NCBI GenBank assembly: GCA_036676415.1 | Contig: JAKFCX010000013.1 | Coordinates: 1 to 64,000, forward strand | Source of the DNA: JAEZDC01 sp036676415 | GTDB taxonomy: Bacteria; Bacteroidota; Bacteroidia; Chitinophagales; Chitinophagaceae | DNA: 64,000 nt | Reading direction: 5' to 3' | Part shown: positions 7,397 to 16,558 of the stretch, in pieces | Numbering within the stretch: position 1 is the stretch's first letter | How the letters are laid out: every line of letters starts with the position of its first letter | Translations under genes and position numbers: made by a program | Notes under the pieces: model-generated | What the model was told of the DNA's origin: nothing | Database searches by the model: none | Seen by the model: the letters and a program-made list of their open reading frames with translations, nothing else

Positions 7397-8557
7397 ATGG
7401 CAAGTACAACCGTATTGATTGTTGATGATGAAAAAGCAATAAGAAATGTACTGAAGGATATACTTTCTGTGGAAGGATATAAAGTAGAAGAAGCCTCAGA
7501 TGGTGAAGAGGGATTGAAAAAGATCACGAATGTTGACGTGGTGCTATGTGATATAAAAATGCCGAAGGTTGATGGCATCGAATTTCTCGAGAAAGCATTA
7601 GAAATAAATCCTGAACTGCCCATCATTATGATCAGCGGTCATGGCAATATAGATACCGCTGTCGAGGCAGTTAAGAAAGGTGCTTTTGATTATATATCCA
7701 AGCCACCGGACCTCAATCGGTTACTCATCACCATCAGGAATGCAACTGACAGGAACAAGCTTTCCAAAGAAACGAAGGTGCTCAAGCGTAAGGTGAAGAA
7801 AGTAGAAGAGATGGTAGGTCAGAGTGAAGGCATTCTCAAGATCAGGGAAACGATAGACAAAGTAGCTCCAACAGAAGCAAGAGTATTGGTAACGGGAGAA
7901 AATGGTAGCGGTAAAGAATTAGTGGCAAGATGGCTGCATTATAAAAGTAACAGGGCCGAAGGTCCTATTGTAGAAGTGAACTGTGCAGCAATTCCAAGTG
8001 AACTGATCGAAAGCGAATTGTTTGGTCATGAAAAAGGTTCGTTCACTTCTGCTATCAAACAACGTATAGGTAAGTTCGAGCAAGCCAATGGCGGTACATT
8101 GTTCCTGGATGAAATAGGAGACATGAGCCTTGATGCACAGGCAAAAGTACTCAGGGCTTTGCAGGAAGGAAAGATCACAAGGGTAGGTGGCGATAAAGAA
8201 ATCTCAGTAGATGTAAGAGTAATTGCCGCTACTAATAAAGACCTGATGAAGGAGGTGGATGCAAAAGCTTTTCGGCTTGACCTCTACCATCGTTTGGGTG
8301 TTATCCTCATCCGTGTTCCTTCACTCAACGAAAGAAGAGATGATATTCCATTACTCGTAGATAAATTTCTTACAGACATAGCCGACGAATACGGCCAGGC
8401 AAAAAAAGCAATTGATGAAAAAGCAATTGATGCGTTGCAGCAACACAACTGGACCGGCAACATTCGAGAATTAAGAAACGTGGTGGAAAGGTTAGTGATC
8501 CTTTCAGGAAAAACGATCACGGCGGATGATGTGAGCAGCTATGTATTACCGAAGTAA
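7397..8557 (+). CDS. NtrC-family response regulator without DNA-binding domain
   Basis: This 386-residue protein has a receiver domain (1-120; phosphoacceptor D52 in LCDIKMP, Lys in ISKP) and a sigma-54-type AAA+ domain (about 140-385). Walker A is GENGSGKE (167-174) and Walker B is TLFLDEIG (234-241). The sigma-54 contact loop, normally GAFTGA, reads GSFTSA at 214-219. The protein ends at the AAA+ lid (NIRELRNVVERL...SYVLPK) with no Fis-type helix-turn-helix. It is thus an atypical activator that may work from solution or on another target. The NtrY-like kinase at 17329 is a possible partner. Confidence 0.9.
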   Translation: MASTTVLIVDDEKAIRNVLKDILSVEGYKVEEASDGEEGLKKITNVDVVLCDIKMPKVDGIEFLEKALEINPELPIIMISGHGNIDTAVEAVKKGAFDYISKPPDLNRLLITIRNATDRNKLSKETKVLKRKVKKVEEMVGQSEGILKIRETIDKVAPTEARVLVTGENGSGKELVARWLHYKSNRAEGPIVEVNCAAIPSELIESELFGHEKGSFTSAIKQRIGKFEQANGGTLFLDEIGDMSLDAQAKVLRALQEGKITRVGGDKEISVDVRVIAATNKDLMKEVDAKAFRLDLYHRLGVILIRVPSLNERRDDIPLLVDKFLTDIADEYGQAKKAIDEKAIDALQQHNWTGNIRELRNVVERLVILSGKTITADDVSSYVLPK

Positions 8558-8560
8558 ATG

Positions 8561-8720
8561 AACCGCAAAGACGCTATGGCGCAAAGAACTCATAACGGTT
8601 TTTGCGGTTATTCCTATTTTCCTCATCTCGCTGATGATGTTACAGGGTTTATAATGAAGTACGTGAACCGCAAAGACGCTATGTCGCGAAGATTCATTGC
8701 GTCTTTGTGTCTTAGCGGTT
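8561..8720. repeat. Two AACCGCAAAGACGC hairpin repeats
   Basis: Copy 1 (8561-8609) has AACCGCAAA facing TTTGCGGTT. Copy 2 (8666-8720) has AACCGC and AAAGACGC facing GCGTCTTT and GCGGTT. They follow the stop codon of the NtrC-like gene and fill most of the gap 8558-8858. A degenerate relative occurs around 10950-10985. A TATTTTTG box at 8832-8839 could be the -7 element of the next gene. Confidence 0.7.
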
Positions 8721-8858
8721 AATATTTCTCTTTCCTCCTCTGTCTTTTTCTCTTAGCCTTATATTAACATCTCTTTACCTGTAATAAAACCCCCTCTTTC
8801 TCTACTAACCAGCAACAAAGAGCATTTCCCCTATTTTTGCTCACTTTAATTAACCATT

Positions 8859-10382
8859 ATGGGTTGGATCATTTTTATTCTCTGGATCGTTGGATGGCAC
8901 ATAGGCTTATATGGCATGTTCAAAAAAGCAGGCATTGCCCCATGGAAAGCATTAATTCCATTTTACAACACCTGGATCATGGTGGAACTTTGCCATATCA
9001 AAAAACTATGGTTCTGGTTACAATTCATTCCAATTGCAGGACAATTTATCACCATCTGGATATCCCTCATCTGGGTAATGCATTTTGGTAAGTTCGATCT
9101 CATATCTCATACATTAACAGTATTCTTTCCTTATATCTATTTCCCTTATCTCGGTTTCAATAAAACAGATAGATGGAAAGGTCACGAGATATTTAAGCTC
9201 TATAAAAAACCTGCATCCAGAGAATGGATAGATGCTGCTGTTTTTGCAATAGTTGCAGCAACCCTCATACGAACGTTCATATTTGAAGCTTACACCATTC
9301 CAACACCAAGTATGGAACGAACTTTACTGGTCAATGATTTTCTTTTCGTGAACAAGATGAGTTATGGTGCAAGGATACCGCAAACACCTTTGAGTTTTCC
9401 TTTTGTTCATAATGCATTACCATTTACAACAACAACTCCTTCTTATTTAAAATGGATACAAATCGATTACAAGCGTATCCAGGGATTTGGTAATGTTAAA
9501 CGCAACGACGTAGTAGTATTTAATTTCCCTGCAGGCGATACCATTATTAACCTTGCAAGCTTCGGTTCTAAAATTCCTTATTATGATGTACTAAGAGAAC
9601 AATACAACGGTAACAGGGAACAGTTAAAAGCGGATTATCCGTTACATGTTCATCCGATGGATAAGACAGACAACTACATCAAAAGATGTGTAGGTGTTGC
9701 AGGTGATAAAATACAGGTGATAAAAGGTGTGTTGTATGTAAATGACAAACCTGCTGAAGTACCGCAAGGTCAGCAGACAGATTATGTGGTGCAGACGAAA
9801 GGTATGTTTGATGAAGAATATCTTACCGATGAACTTGGATTTAAATTCGTGCAGAATGAGCAGGGACAAATGGTAGAGTTGAACAGTGATCTTGGTTTGA
9901 TAAAAGAGAACACTTACATTATGAATCTTACAGCAGAGAGCCTGCAAAAAGTAAGAAAGCATCCGATGTATATCTCAGATTCTATGTACACAGAAACAGA
10001 ACCGGATGCCAAGATGTTTCCGCATGATACTTTGTATAAATGGAATGCCGACAATTATGGTCCATTACAAATTCCTGGGAAAGGACAAACAGTTACTTTA
10101 ACAGCTCAGAACATTGGTTTCTATCGCCGTATCATCACAACTTACGAGCATAACGAGTTGACAGAAGCAAATGGTGGTTTCACGATCAATGGAAAAGCTA
10201 CCAGCAACTACACTTTTAAATATGATTATTACTGGATGATGGGAGATAATCGTCATCGTAGCCAGGATAGCCGCTTCTGGGGTTTTGTTCCAGAAACACA
10301 CGTGGTCGGTAAAGCATCACTTATATGGTTCAGCTGGGATGGTGGTCCAAGATGGAACAGGTTATTCAAAGGCATTAAATAA
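8859..10382 (+). CDS. lepB: Signal peptidase I with N-terminal membrane extension
   Basis: This 507-residue protein begins with about 100 residues of membrane segments (MGWIIFILWIVGWHIGLYG, the DUF5684-like pattern). The peptidase follows: nucleophile S151 in IPTPSMERTL, general base K275 in DNYIKRCVGVAGDKI, and the late box MGDNRHRSQDSRFWGFVP. It cleaves signal peptides at the outer face of the inner membrane. The insertion between the Ser and Lys boxes, and again before MGDNR, makes it longer than the classical enzyme, as is usual in Bacteroidota. A terminator follows directly. Confidence 0.95.
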   Translation: MGWIIFILWIVGWHIGLYGMFKKAGIAPWKALIPFYNTWIMVELCHIKKLWFWLQFIPIAGQFITIWISLIWVMHFGKFDLISHTLTVFFPYIYFPYLGFNKTDRWKGHEIFKLYKKPASREWIDAAVFAIVAATLIRTFIFEAYTIPTPSMERTLLVNDFLFVNKMSYGARIPQTPLSFPFVHNALPFTTTTPSYLKWIQIDYKRIQGFGNVKRNDVVVFNFPAGDTIINLASFGSKIPYYDVLREQYNGNREQLKADYPLHVHPMDKTDNYIKRCVGVAGDKIQVIKGVLYVNDKPAEVPQGQQTDYVVQTKGMFDEEYLTDELGFKFVQNEQGQMVELNSDLGLIKENTYIMNLTAESLQKVRKHPMYISDSMYTETEPDAKMFPHDTLYKWNADNYGPLQIPGKGQTVTLTAQNIGFYRRIITTYEHNELTEANGGFTINGKATSNYTFKYDYYWMMGDNRHRSQDSRFWGFVPETHVVGKASLIWFSWDGGPRWNRLFKGIK

Positions 10383-10397
10383 AATCTTATCTTAGTC

Positions 10398-10423
10398 AAT
10401 CCTCACCACGGTGAGGATTTTTT
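10398..10423 (+). terminator. Intrinsic terminator after lepB
   Basis: ATCCTCACC (10399-10407) pairs with GGTGAGGAT (10410-10418), followed by six T. Confidence 0.85.
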
Positions 10424-10436
10424 ATCAAACACATCT

Positions 10437-10919
10437 ATGACTGAGAAATATAGTTTTGAATACCAGGTGTACGATTCTATCAATGATCTGGATGATCAGG
10501 ATAGAGAATTGCTGCAGCTTGCCAAAGATTTTACTTCAACAGCCTATGCACCTTATTCAAATTTCAATGTAGCTGCTGTTGCAAAGCTTTCCAACGGACA
10601 AATCATAAAAGGCACCAACCAGGAAAATGCAAGTTACCCGGTAGGTACCTGTGCAGAAAGAGCCTTGCTTGGTTCGCTTGGTGCATTGTATCCAAATGAG
10701 CCGATAGAAACAATGGCGATCACCTATCATAATCTCAAAGGTGACAGTAATAATCCTGCATCACCTTGTGGCATGTGCCGACAAGCTTTAAGAGAATACG
10801 AAACGAGAACACATCACCCAATACGACTTATTCTTGCAGGCAAAGAAGGTAAGATATTCATTATACCGGAAGCCAATATGTTATTGCCATTGGGTTTTAC
10901 AAGTGATGATTTGAAATAA
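10437..10919 (+). CDS. cdd: Cytidine deaminase
   Basis: This 160-residue protein has the zinc site of tetrameric cytidine deaminases: TCAERALLGSLG (Cys zinc ligand and catalytic Glu) and SPCGMCRQAL (two Cys ligands). The N-terminal YAPYSNFNVAAVAKLSNG is the usual nucleoside-binding stretch. It converts cytidine and deoxycytidine to uridine forms in pyrimidine salvage. The length is typical. It stands 14 bases after the lepB terminator, so it probably has its own promoter. Confidence 0.95.
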   Translation: MTEKYSFEYQVYDSINDLDDQDRELLQLAKDFTSTAYAPYSNFNVAAVAKLSNGQIIKGTNQENASYPVGTCAERALLGSLGALYPNEPIETMAITYHNLKGDSNNPASPCGMCRQALREYETRTHHPIRLILAGKEGKIFIIPEANMLLPLGFTSDDLK

Positions 10920-11032
10920 TTTTTCCAGCTACATTTACATAGTATCAAACTTTGTGCTTCTTTGTGTCTCCGTGTTTTTGTGGTTCCCTTATCAGGTTAA
11001 TTTGTGTAAATTTCATCTTAAACACAGTGCTC

Positions 11033-13810
11033 ATGAAACAAGCAAAGCTCTTGATGATTTTTATTTTTCTTTCATCACTAGTAAGATCCCAGAATTTTGG
11101 AGGCAATCCACCAGCTAAATGGGCAGAGGTAAATACTGATACGGTAAGAGTGATTTTCCCAATAGGGCTTGATAGTATTGCTCAACGTGTGGCAACATTG
11201 GCTCATCACCTGCAAAGAGATACAATTTATAAACGTCGTTATAAAAAGATCAGCATTGTTTTGCAGAATAATGCAACGATTTCCAATGCTTATGTATCAC
11301 TCGCTCCTTACAGAAGTGAGTTTTATTTAACACCCCCACAAAATGCATTTGAGTTAGGAAGTTTAAGCTGGGCAGATAATCTTATTGTACATGAGTGGCG
11401 ACATGTGCAGCAATACAATTATTTTAACCGTGGCCTGGCATCTGTTGCAGGTGGCATTCTTGGTGAGGAAGGAAGAGCTTTATTCAATGCACTTGCAGTG
11501 CCTGACTGGTTTTTTGAAGGTGATGCGGTTTGGGGTGAAACCAAATATACAAAACAGGGTAGAGGAAGACTGCCCTTAGCTTTTAGTGGCTACAAAAGTC
11601 TGTTGCTTGCTAACAAGGATTATTCCTACATGAAATTAAGGAATGGTTCTTTGAAAGATATGGTGCCGAATCATTACGATCTTGGTTATTTACTCGTGGC
11701 TTATGGAGCTGAGAAATACGGAGATGATTTCTGGGCGAAAGTTACTGCCGATGCTGCTGCTTTTAAACCATTGATCTATCCTTTACAGGGTGCAGTGAAG
11801 AAACATGCAGGCATATCATATAAACAATTTGTGAACGATGCCTTTGCTTATTATGAGAATCAGTGGAAGAATGAAGATAAAGGCTCTGTCATCAACTGGT
11901 TGAGCAAAGAAAATAATTACCGGACCGATTATCTCTTTCCTTATGCTGATGGGCAGGGAAATATTATTACATTAAAGCAAAGCTCGAAAAGCAATCCAGC
12001 CTTTGTAAGAATTTCAAATAACGGTAAAGAAGATCGTATTGCCGCACAGGATATCACATTAGATCGATACTTCTCCTATCGTAATGGAAGAATTGTATAT
12101 GCCGTTTATAATCCTGATGCACGATGGACCAACAGGGAATACAGCAATATCGTTTTGCTGGATATAAATACTGGTGCAAGAAAAAAGATCACTACACGCT
12201 CAAAATATTTCTCACCCGATGTTTCTGCTGATGGAAAGAGAATCGTTGCAGTTCAAATGCAACCATCCGGCAAATCAAATCTCGTGGTGCTGGATGAAAA
12301 TGGGGAAGAGGCCAGGTTAATTGAATTGCAAGCTGGCGAAGTATTCAGTCAGCCAAAGTTTTCTGCTGATGATAATTCAGTGTTTGCTGTGGTAAGAAAT
12401 GGGAAAGGATTGATGAGCCTTGTAAAATATAACTTGAGAAAAGATCTTGTGGCGAAAACAATTGTCCCATTTGGCAATCATGTGATCGGTTTTCCGGTTG
12501 TGAATGGAGATACTGTTACGTTTACCGCATCAACAAAAAACAGGGATGATGTGTATGCATGGGTGGAGACAAATGATAAACTATATCACATTGCTTCCTG
12601 GCCTTCCGGATTGTACCAGTCATCTTTAGTGAATAACCAATTAGTGAGTTCGGCATTTACAGCATCAGGGTACCGTTTAGGCAATGTAACAACGAATTGG
12701 AAGGAAGTACAGGCACCTCCTGCTGTAACTGATCTTTATGTTGATAAAGCATTAGACAGTAAAACCGATATTACTGCAGTACAATCTCAGCGGTTTTCGT
12801 TCAGGCAGTACAGTAAACTTTCACACCCGTTCAATTTTCATAGCTGGAGACCTTATTATGATCCACCCGAATATTCATTTACAGTGTATGGTCAGAATGT
12901 GTTGTATACAATTGCCACAGAGTTAGCTTATACCTATAATGAAAATGAAAATAGTCATAGTGCCTCCGGAAATCTTATATATGGCGGTACGTTGATTCAA
13001 CCTTTTGTAGGATTAAATCATACCTGGAACAGGTCTTTAACATTAGCACCTGATACAACAGCCCAATGGAATGAATTTGAATGGATCGCAGGACTTCAAT
13101 TGCCTCTTGAACTTACGGGTGGTAAAATGTATCGCTTCCTGAACTTATCTGCCAGCTATCATTCAAGCGATATCAATTTCACCGGGGCGAACAAGAATTT
13201 ATTTAATGCAACGGATGTAAGATATGTACAGGGAAGAATGACCTTTACCAGCCAGATACAAAAAGCAGCTCAGCACATCTTTCCAAAATTTGCATTCACC
13301 AGTTTACTGCAAATGAGAACATCAACAAATGTTCATGCAAGACAATTTTTAGCATCAGGTAGTGTGTACTTACCTGGATTTTTTAAAACACACAGCATAG
13401 TTGTGTCTGCAGCCTACCAGGGAAGAGATACGATGAGACGCTACGGATTCACGAACAACTTTTCTTTTTCAAGAGGCTACGATGGTGGAGTAGATTTTCC
13501 AAGGATGTGGAAGATCGGCGGTAACTATCATTTTCCTTTATTGCATCCGGATTGGGGCTTTGCCAACCTGGTGTATTTTCAACGGATCAGGGCCAATGCC
13601 TTCACTGATCTGACCCAGGTAAAAAGCTTAAGAACCGGTGCTGTTTTCGATTTCCAGACAGTGGGAGGAGAAGTTTTTTTTGATACAAAATGGTGGAATC
13701 AGCAACCCGTAACATTCGGAATAAGATATAGCAGGCTGCAGAATGGTGGTTTGATTGGACTTGCGCCCAACCAGTGGGAGATCATATTACCTGTTGATCT
13801 AATTCGATAG
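11033..13810 (+). CDS. Predicted surface metalloprotease-like protein with beta-propeller and outer-membrane barrel
   Basis: The ATG at 11033 is preferred over the upstream frame because it starts a clean signal peptide (MKQAKLLMIFIFLSSLVRSQ). The 925-residue product has a gluzincin-like motif: HEWRH at 120-124 and a third-ligand candidate E162 in DWFFEGDAVWGE. Residues about 300-600 contain TolB/PD40-like propeller repeats (SPDVSADGKRIVAVQ, QPKFSADDNSVFAVV). The last 300 residues are alternating, aromatic-rich beta-strands like an outer-membrane barrel. The architecture suggests a peptidase anchored in the outer membrane. The substrate is unknown. Confidence 0.7.
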   Translation: MKQAKLLMIFIFLSSLVRSQNFGGNPPAKWAEVNTDTVRVIFPIGLDSIAQRVATLAHHLQRDTIYKRRYKKISIVLQNNATISNAYVSLAPYRSEFYLTPPQNAFELGSLSWADNLIVHEWRHVQQYNYFNRGLASVAGGILGEEGRALFNALAVPDWFFEGDAVWGETKYTKQGRGRLPLAFSGYKSLLLANKDYSYMKLRNGSLKDMVPNHYDLGYLLVAYGAEKYGDDFWAKVTADAAAFKPLIYPLQGAVKKHAGISYKQFVNDAFAYYENQWKNEDKGSVINWLSKENNYRTDYLFPYADGQGNIITLKQSSKSNPAFVRISNNGKEDRIAAQDITLDRYFSYRNGRIVYAVYNPDARWTNREYSNIVLLDINTGARKKITTRSKYFSPDVSADGKRIVAVQMQPSGKSNLVVLDENGEEARLIELQAGEVFSQPKFSADDNSVFAVVRNGKGLMSLVKYNLRKDLVAKTIVPFGNHVIGFPVVNGDTVTFTASTKNRDDVYAWVETNDKLYHIASWPSGLYQSSLVNNQLVSSAFTASGYRLGNVTTNWKEVQAPPAVTDLYVDKALDSKTDITAVQSQRFSFRQYSKLSHPFNFHSWRPYYDPPEYSFTVYGQNVLYTIATELAYTYNENENSHSASGNLIYGGTLIQPFVGLNHTWNRSLTLAPDTTAQWNEFEWIAGLQLPLELTGGKMYRFLNLSASYHSSDINFTGANKNLFNATDVRYVQGRMTFTSQIQKAAQHIFPKFAFTSLLQMRTSTNVHARQFLASGSVYLPGFFKTHSIVVSAAYQGRDTMRRYGFTNNFSFSRGYDGGVDFPRMWKIGGNYHFPLLHPDWGFANLVYFQRIRANAFTDLTQVKSLRTGAVFDFQTVGGEVFFDTKWWNQQPVTFGIRYSRLQNGGLIGLAPNQWEIILPVDLIR

Positions 13811-13835
13811 TCTGACTGTTCAGAAATGATATTCA

Positions 13836-13855
13836 GTACAAGAGTGCGACGCAAG
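13836..13855 (-). repeat. Dispersed 20-bp repeat, arm A
   Basis: GTACAAGAGTGCGACGCAAG is the exact reverse complement of the family consensus. It lies 26 bp after the stop of the preceding gene. Confidence 0.8.
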
Positions 13856-13963
13856 AGAGGATGCTATGAAAAGCATCAAGCTGGTATCACCATTCTTAAA
13901 TTGTTAAAAAAATGCAGCCAACTTATTGCCGAGAGACTTATTTTTGCGACTGAATTTCAAGCT

Positions 13964-14176
13964 ATGGCACACGAAGTCCACGATTTTGACAATCCACAGG
14001 AAAAAGATATCAGGCACAACTGGGTAAATTCTTCAAGATTTTTGTTTTACCTGCAGGTGTTTTGCATCATTGCTTTTATTTTAGGTGGATGTTACAGGTT
14101 GTATAACAATCGTTACCACGGTACACCGAAAGTGGAAATACCGGATAACACGCTATCTACTCCAAAGTATAAGTAA
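13964..14176 (+). CDS. Small single-span membrane protein
   Basis: This is a 70-residue protein beginning MAHEVHDFDNPQEKD, with one transmembrane helix at about 27-45 (FLFYLQVFCIIAFILGGCY) and a short polar tail. The ATG at 13964 is chosen because the frame upstream runs through the dispersed repeat and is low in coding character. A TATTTTTG box at 13939-13946 could be its -7 element. No family is recognised. The orientation would leave the N-terminus in the cytoplasm. Confidence 0.65.
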   Translation: MAHEVHDFDNPQEKDIRHNWVNSSRFLFYLQVFCIIAFILGGCYRLYNNRYHGTPKVEIPDNTLSTPKYK

Positions 14177-14193
14177 AAAGTGCTGTAAAAATT

Positions 14194-14222
14194 TTGCAGT
14201 AATTATTTGCACCCTATATTTG
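14194..14222 (+). promoter_or_regulatory. Bacteroidota-type promoter of the tRNA pair
   Basis: TTG at 14194-14196, 18 bases, then TATATTTG at 14215-14222, matching TTG / TAnnTTTG. tRNA-Gly starts 22 bases further on. Confidence 0.75.
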
Positions 14223-14243
14223 CAGCCCATTAGTTCTTTATAA

Positions 14244-14316
<73 letters not shown>

Positions 14317-14327
14317 CTTTGAAAACT

Positions 14328-14352
14328 ATCCCGCAACAGCGGGATTTTTTTT
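14328..14352 (+). terminator. Terminator between the two tRNA genes
   Basis: ATCCCGC, loop AACA, GCGGGAT, then eight T. It would end the tRNA-Gly transcript before tRNA-Leu, so read-through or a second promoter is needed for the latter. A palindrome-like TTCCGATTTATCGGGAA follows at 14361-14377. Confidence 0.85.
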
Positions 14353-14380
14353 CAGAACGATTCCGATTTATCGGGAAGGA

Positions 14381-14466
14381 GCCCTGGTGGTGAAATTGGT
14401 AGACACGCAGGACTTAAAATCCTGTTTGCAGCAATGCAAGTAACGGTTCAAGTCCGTTCCGGGGCA
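14381..14466 (+). tRNA. tRNA-Leu (UAA anticodon)
   Basis: The 86-nt gene has acceptor stem GCCCTGG/CCGGGGC, D arm with TGGTAGACA, anticodon stem CAGGA/TCCTG around CTTAAAA (anticodon TAA), a long class II variable arm and T loop TTCAAGT. Discriminator A at 14466. CCA is not encoded. Confidence 0.97.
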
Positions 14467-14467
14467 C

Positions 14468-14497
14468 AAAAAAAGCGACAGAGATGTCGCTTTTTTT
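14468..14497. terminator. Bidirectional terminator between tRNA-Leu and the convergent gene
   Basis: Seven A, GCGACA, loop GAGA, TGTCGC and seven T form a symmetrical stem. It can serve the tRNA on the plus strand and the gene ending at 14514 on the minus strand. Confidence 0.85.
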
Positions 14498-14513
14498 ATT
14501 TTAATCAGTTTGG

Positions 14514-15347
14514 TTATTTGGAATAAGCATATTCTATTCTTCCTACCAATCTTCTTTGCTTGTCGTAAGCAACTTCTTTAATCTTCAAGCCATTCTCATT
14601 GTAAGTGCATTGCCATAATAAATAAGTAGCTGTGCCCTGCAAGGTCTGCATCATCTGGCTAACTCTACCATTCGCATCGTATTCAAAAATAAAGTCTGGC
14701 AATAATTTCTTACTCTTTGAATGGTAACGAACCACGTCGGTTAATTGCTTCTTATCATTATAATAATAGAAATAGGTTTCCAGCAAACGGTTCTTTTGCA
14801 TCCATCTTTCTTCAGCCAGGTTATCTTTTTCATCATACAAAAATTCCACCTTCACCGTATCTACTCTATTCTTGATCTTCAGCATATGATCCGGCGATCC
14901 ATTTGATTTGTAGAACCACTGGTGAACTTCAATGGTACTGCCTGAATGTTCAGGATCGATGCTTTGGGTAGTAATCTTAGATAATTTTCCGTCAGTATTA
15001 TATTCGTACTCTGTAATGTTAGATACACTACTTAAACTGTCTGAGGTTCTCCTCAGCTTATCATTTTCAAAATGGCTTACCGTAACAGTTGTAATATTTG
15101 CAGGAGAAGTAGTGGTAGTGATCAATCTTTTTCTATCCCTGGTCAGTTCTTGTTGTAGCTTGAAATTTGGAGTCTGGCTGTTATCCGATTCAAAGCTGAT
15201 TCCCCTGACCTGGTTTTGGTTGGTCGATTTCAACAATAGGTAATTTGCATTACTCTGTTGTGTTGAAATAATATCATTGTAATAATGTTGAGTAAAACCG
15301 GTAAAAAAGAATAGCAGCAAAACCGGTAATGCAAACACTTTTTTCAT
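14514..15347 (-). CDS. Secreted protein with YD/RHS-like repeats
   Basis: The preferred start gives a 277-residue product with signal peptide MKKVFALPVLLLFFFTGFTQ; two upstream Met codons are possible. The mature part has repeats of the form YxYNxDGKLxxI: EYEYNTDGKLSKITT, FEYDANGRVSQMM, CTYNENGLKIKEV and a final YDKQRRLVGRIEYAY. These resemble RHS/YD beta-repeats, which form extended beta-structure. The protein is probably periplasmic or outer-surface. No toxin or enzyme domain is visible and the function is unknown. Confidence 0.75.
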   Translation of the reverse strand: MKKVFALPVLLLFFFTGFTQHYYNDIISTQQSNANYLLLKSTNQNQVRGISFESDNSQTPNFKLQQELTRDRKRLITTTTSPANITTVTVSHFENDKLRRTSDSLSSVSNITEYEYNTDGKLSKITTQSIDPEHSGSTIEVHQWFYKSNGSPDHMLKIKNRVDTVKVEFLYDEKDNLAEERWMQKNRLLETYFYYYNDKKQLTDVVRYHSKSKKLLPDFIFEYDANGRVSQMMQTLQGTATYLLWQCTYNENGLKIKEVAYDKQRRLVGRIEYAYSK

Positions 15348-15455
15348 CAGGGACATTTTCATCAAAAGTAATCTTACCGCAGGCAGTTATCAAAAACTGC
15401 TTGTTAACAAACTTGACTCTTCCCATTAGTTCTGTATTTTTATTCAAACGTTAAC

Positions 15456-16553
15456 ATGTCTCATCTCCCCGAAAGAAAGGAAAAGATCTGTTTAAATTGT
15501 AAATCGGTGATCTATGGTCGCTTTTGCCATATTTGTGGTCAGCAGAATACAGAGCCAAAAGAAACTTTCTGGGGCCTCGTTACACATTTTGTTTACGATG
15601 TAACCCACTTTGATGGAAAATTCTTTGCTACTACCAGGCATCTTTTATTTCGTCCTGGCTATTTGGCATATGAGTATTTAAGGGGAAGAAGAGCCAGCTA
15701 TCTCAATCCAATCAAGATGTATGTTTTTACATCTGCTTTCTTTTTCATCATCTTATTTGCTTTTGTAATTGATACTGATAAAGATGAGGCTTCAACCGCT
15801 AAACAAAAATCTGCGCTTATCCACCAACGAAATGAGCTGGAATCTGCTATACTCAATGAAACAGATAGCAGTGAGAAGAAAGATCTTCAAAAAGAATTGA
15901 AGCGGTTGAACAACAGGATCAAATATTTTGGCCAGACAGGTGTTATTAAAATAGCTGATGATGACAGCACCGAGATCGATACACTGAATGCGATAGGTGG
16001 TCAAAAGCTGCCTAAAACAGTTGCGAAATATGATTCCATACAAGCTTCATTGCCAGCTGAAAAAAGGGATGGATGGTTGTATAGGACGGCTGTTCGCAAA
16101 ATAATTTCGATTAATGATAAATATCGTGGAAGCAGGAAACAATTCTGGGCTAAGGCCAATGAAAAATTCACACATTCTGTTCCACAGATGATGTTTGTTT
16201 CATTACCATTGGTGGCATTAATACTGCAGTTATTGTACATAAGGCGAAAGCAATATTATTACGTGAACCACGTGGTGTTTACTGTAAACCTTTACATAGC
16301 CATTTACTTACTGTTACTGGTCTTTTATTCTTTTGCAAGCTTGTTTTCCTTAACGGGTGTAAGAATATTTGAAGTACTGGCAACGCTTACATGGCTGGCG
16401 ATTTTTTTCTATGTCTATAAATCGCTACGCAATTTTTACAGGCAGGGCAGGGCAAAAACAATTCTGAAATACATCTTGTTTCTTTTCATGTTTTCAACAA
16501 TGATTAGCTTGTTAATGCTTGTTTACCTGCTAACTTCAGCACTTCAATTGTAA
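15456..16553 (+). CDS. DUF3667-type membrane protein with zinc ribbon
   Basis: The 365-residue protein opens with a zinc ribbon (CLNCKSVIYGRFCHICGQQN, about 12-31). A DUF3667-like segment follows (WGLVTHFVYDVTHFDGKFFATTRHLLFRPGYLAYEYLRG). Hydrophobic helices lie at about 90-110 and four more after residue 245. A charged, coiled-coil-like region (about 118-155, HQRNELESAILNETDSSEKK) sits between the first and second membrane parts. The function of the family is unknown. MazG starts 5 bases after its stop, so they may share a transcript. Confidence 0.85.
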   Translation: MSHLPERKEKICLNCKSVIYGRFCHICGQQNTEPKETFWGLVTHFVYDVTHFDGKFFATTRHLLFRPGYLAYEYLRGRRASYLNPIKMYVFTSAFFFIILFAFVIDTDKDEASTAKQKSALIHQRNELESAILNETDSSEKKDLQKELKRLNNRIKYFGQTGVIKIADDDSTEIDTLNAIGGQKLPKTVAKYDSIQASLPAEKRDGWLYRTAVRKIISINDKYRGSRKQFWAKANEKFTHSVPQMMFVSLPLVALILQLLYIRRKQYYYVNHVVFTVNLYIAIYLLLLVFYSFASLFSLTGVRIFEVLATLTWLAIFFYVYKSLRNFYRQGRAKTILKYILFLFMFSTMISLLMLVYLLTSALQL

Positions 16554-16558
16554 GGAAT

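Noticed and set aside
10952..11032. 27-residue N-terminal extension of the propeller/barrel protein
   Set aside because: It overlaps a degenerate CTTTGTGTCTC-type intergenic repeat, while the ATG at 11033 starts a clean signal peptide.
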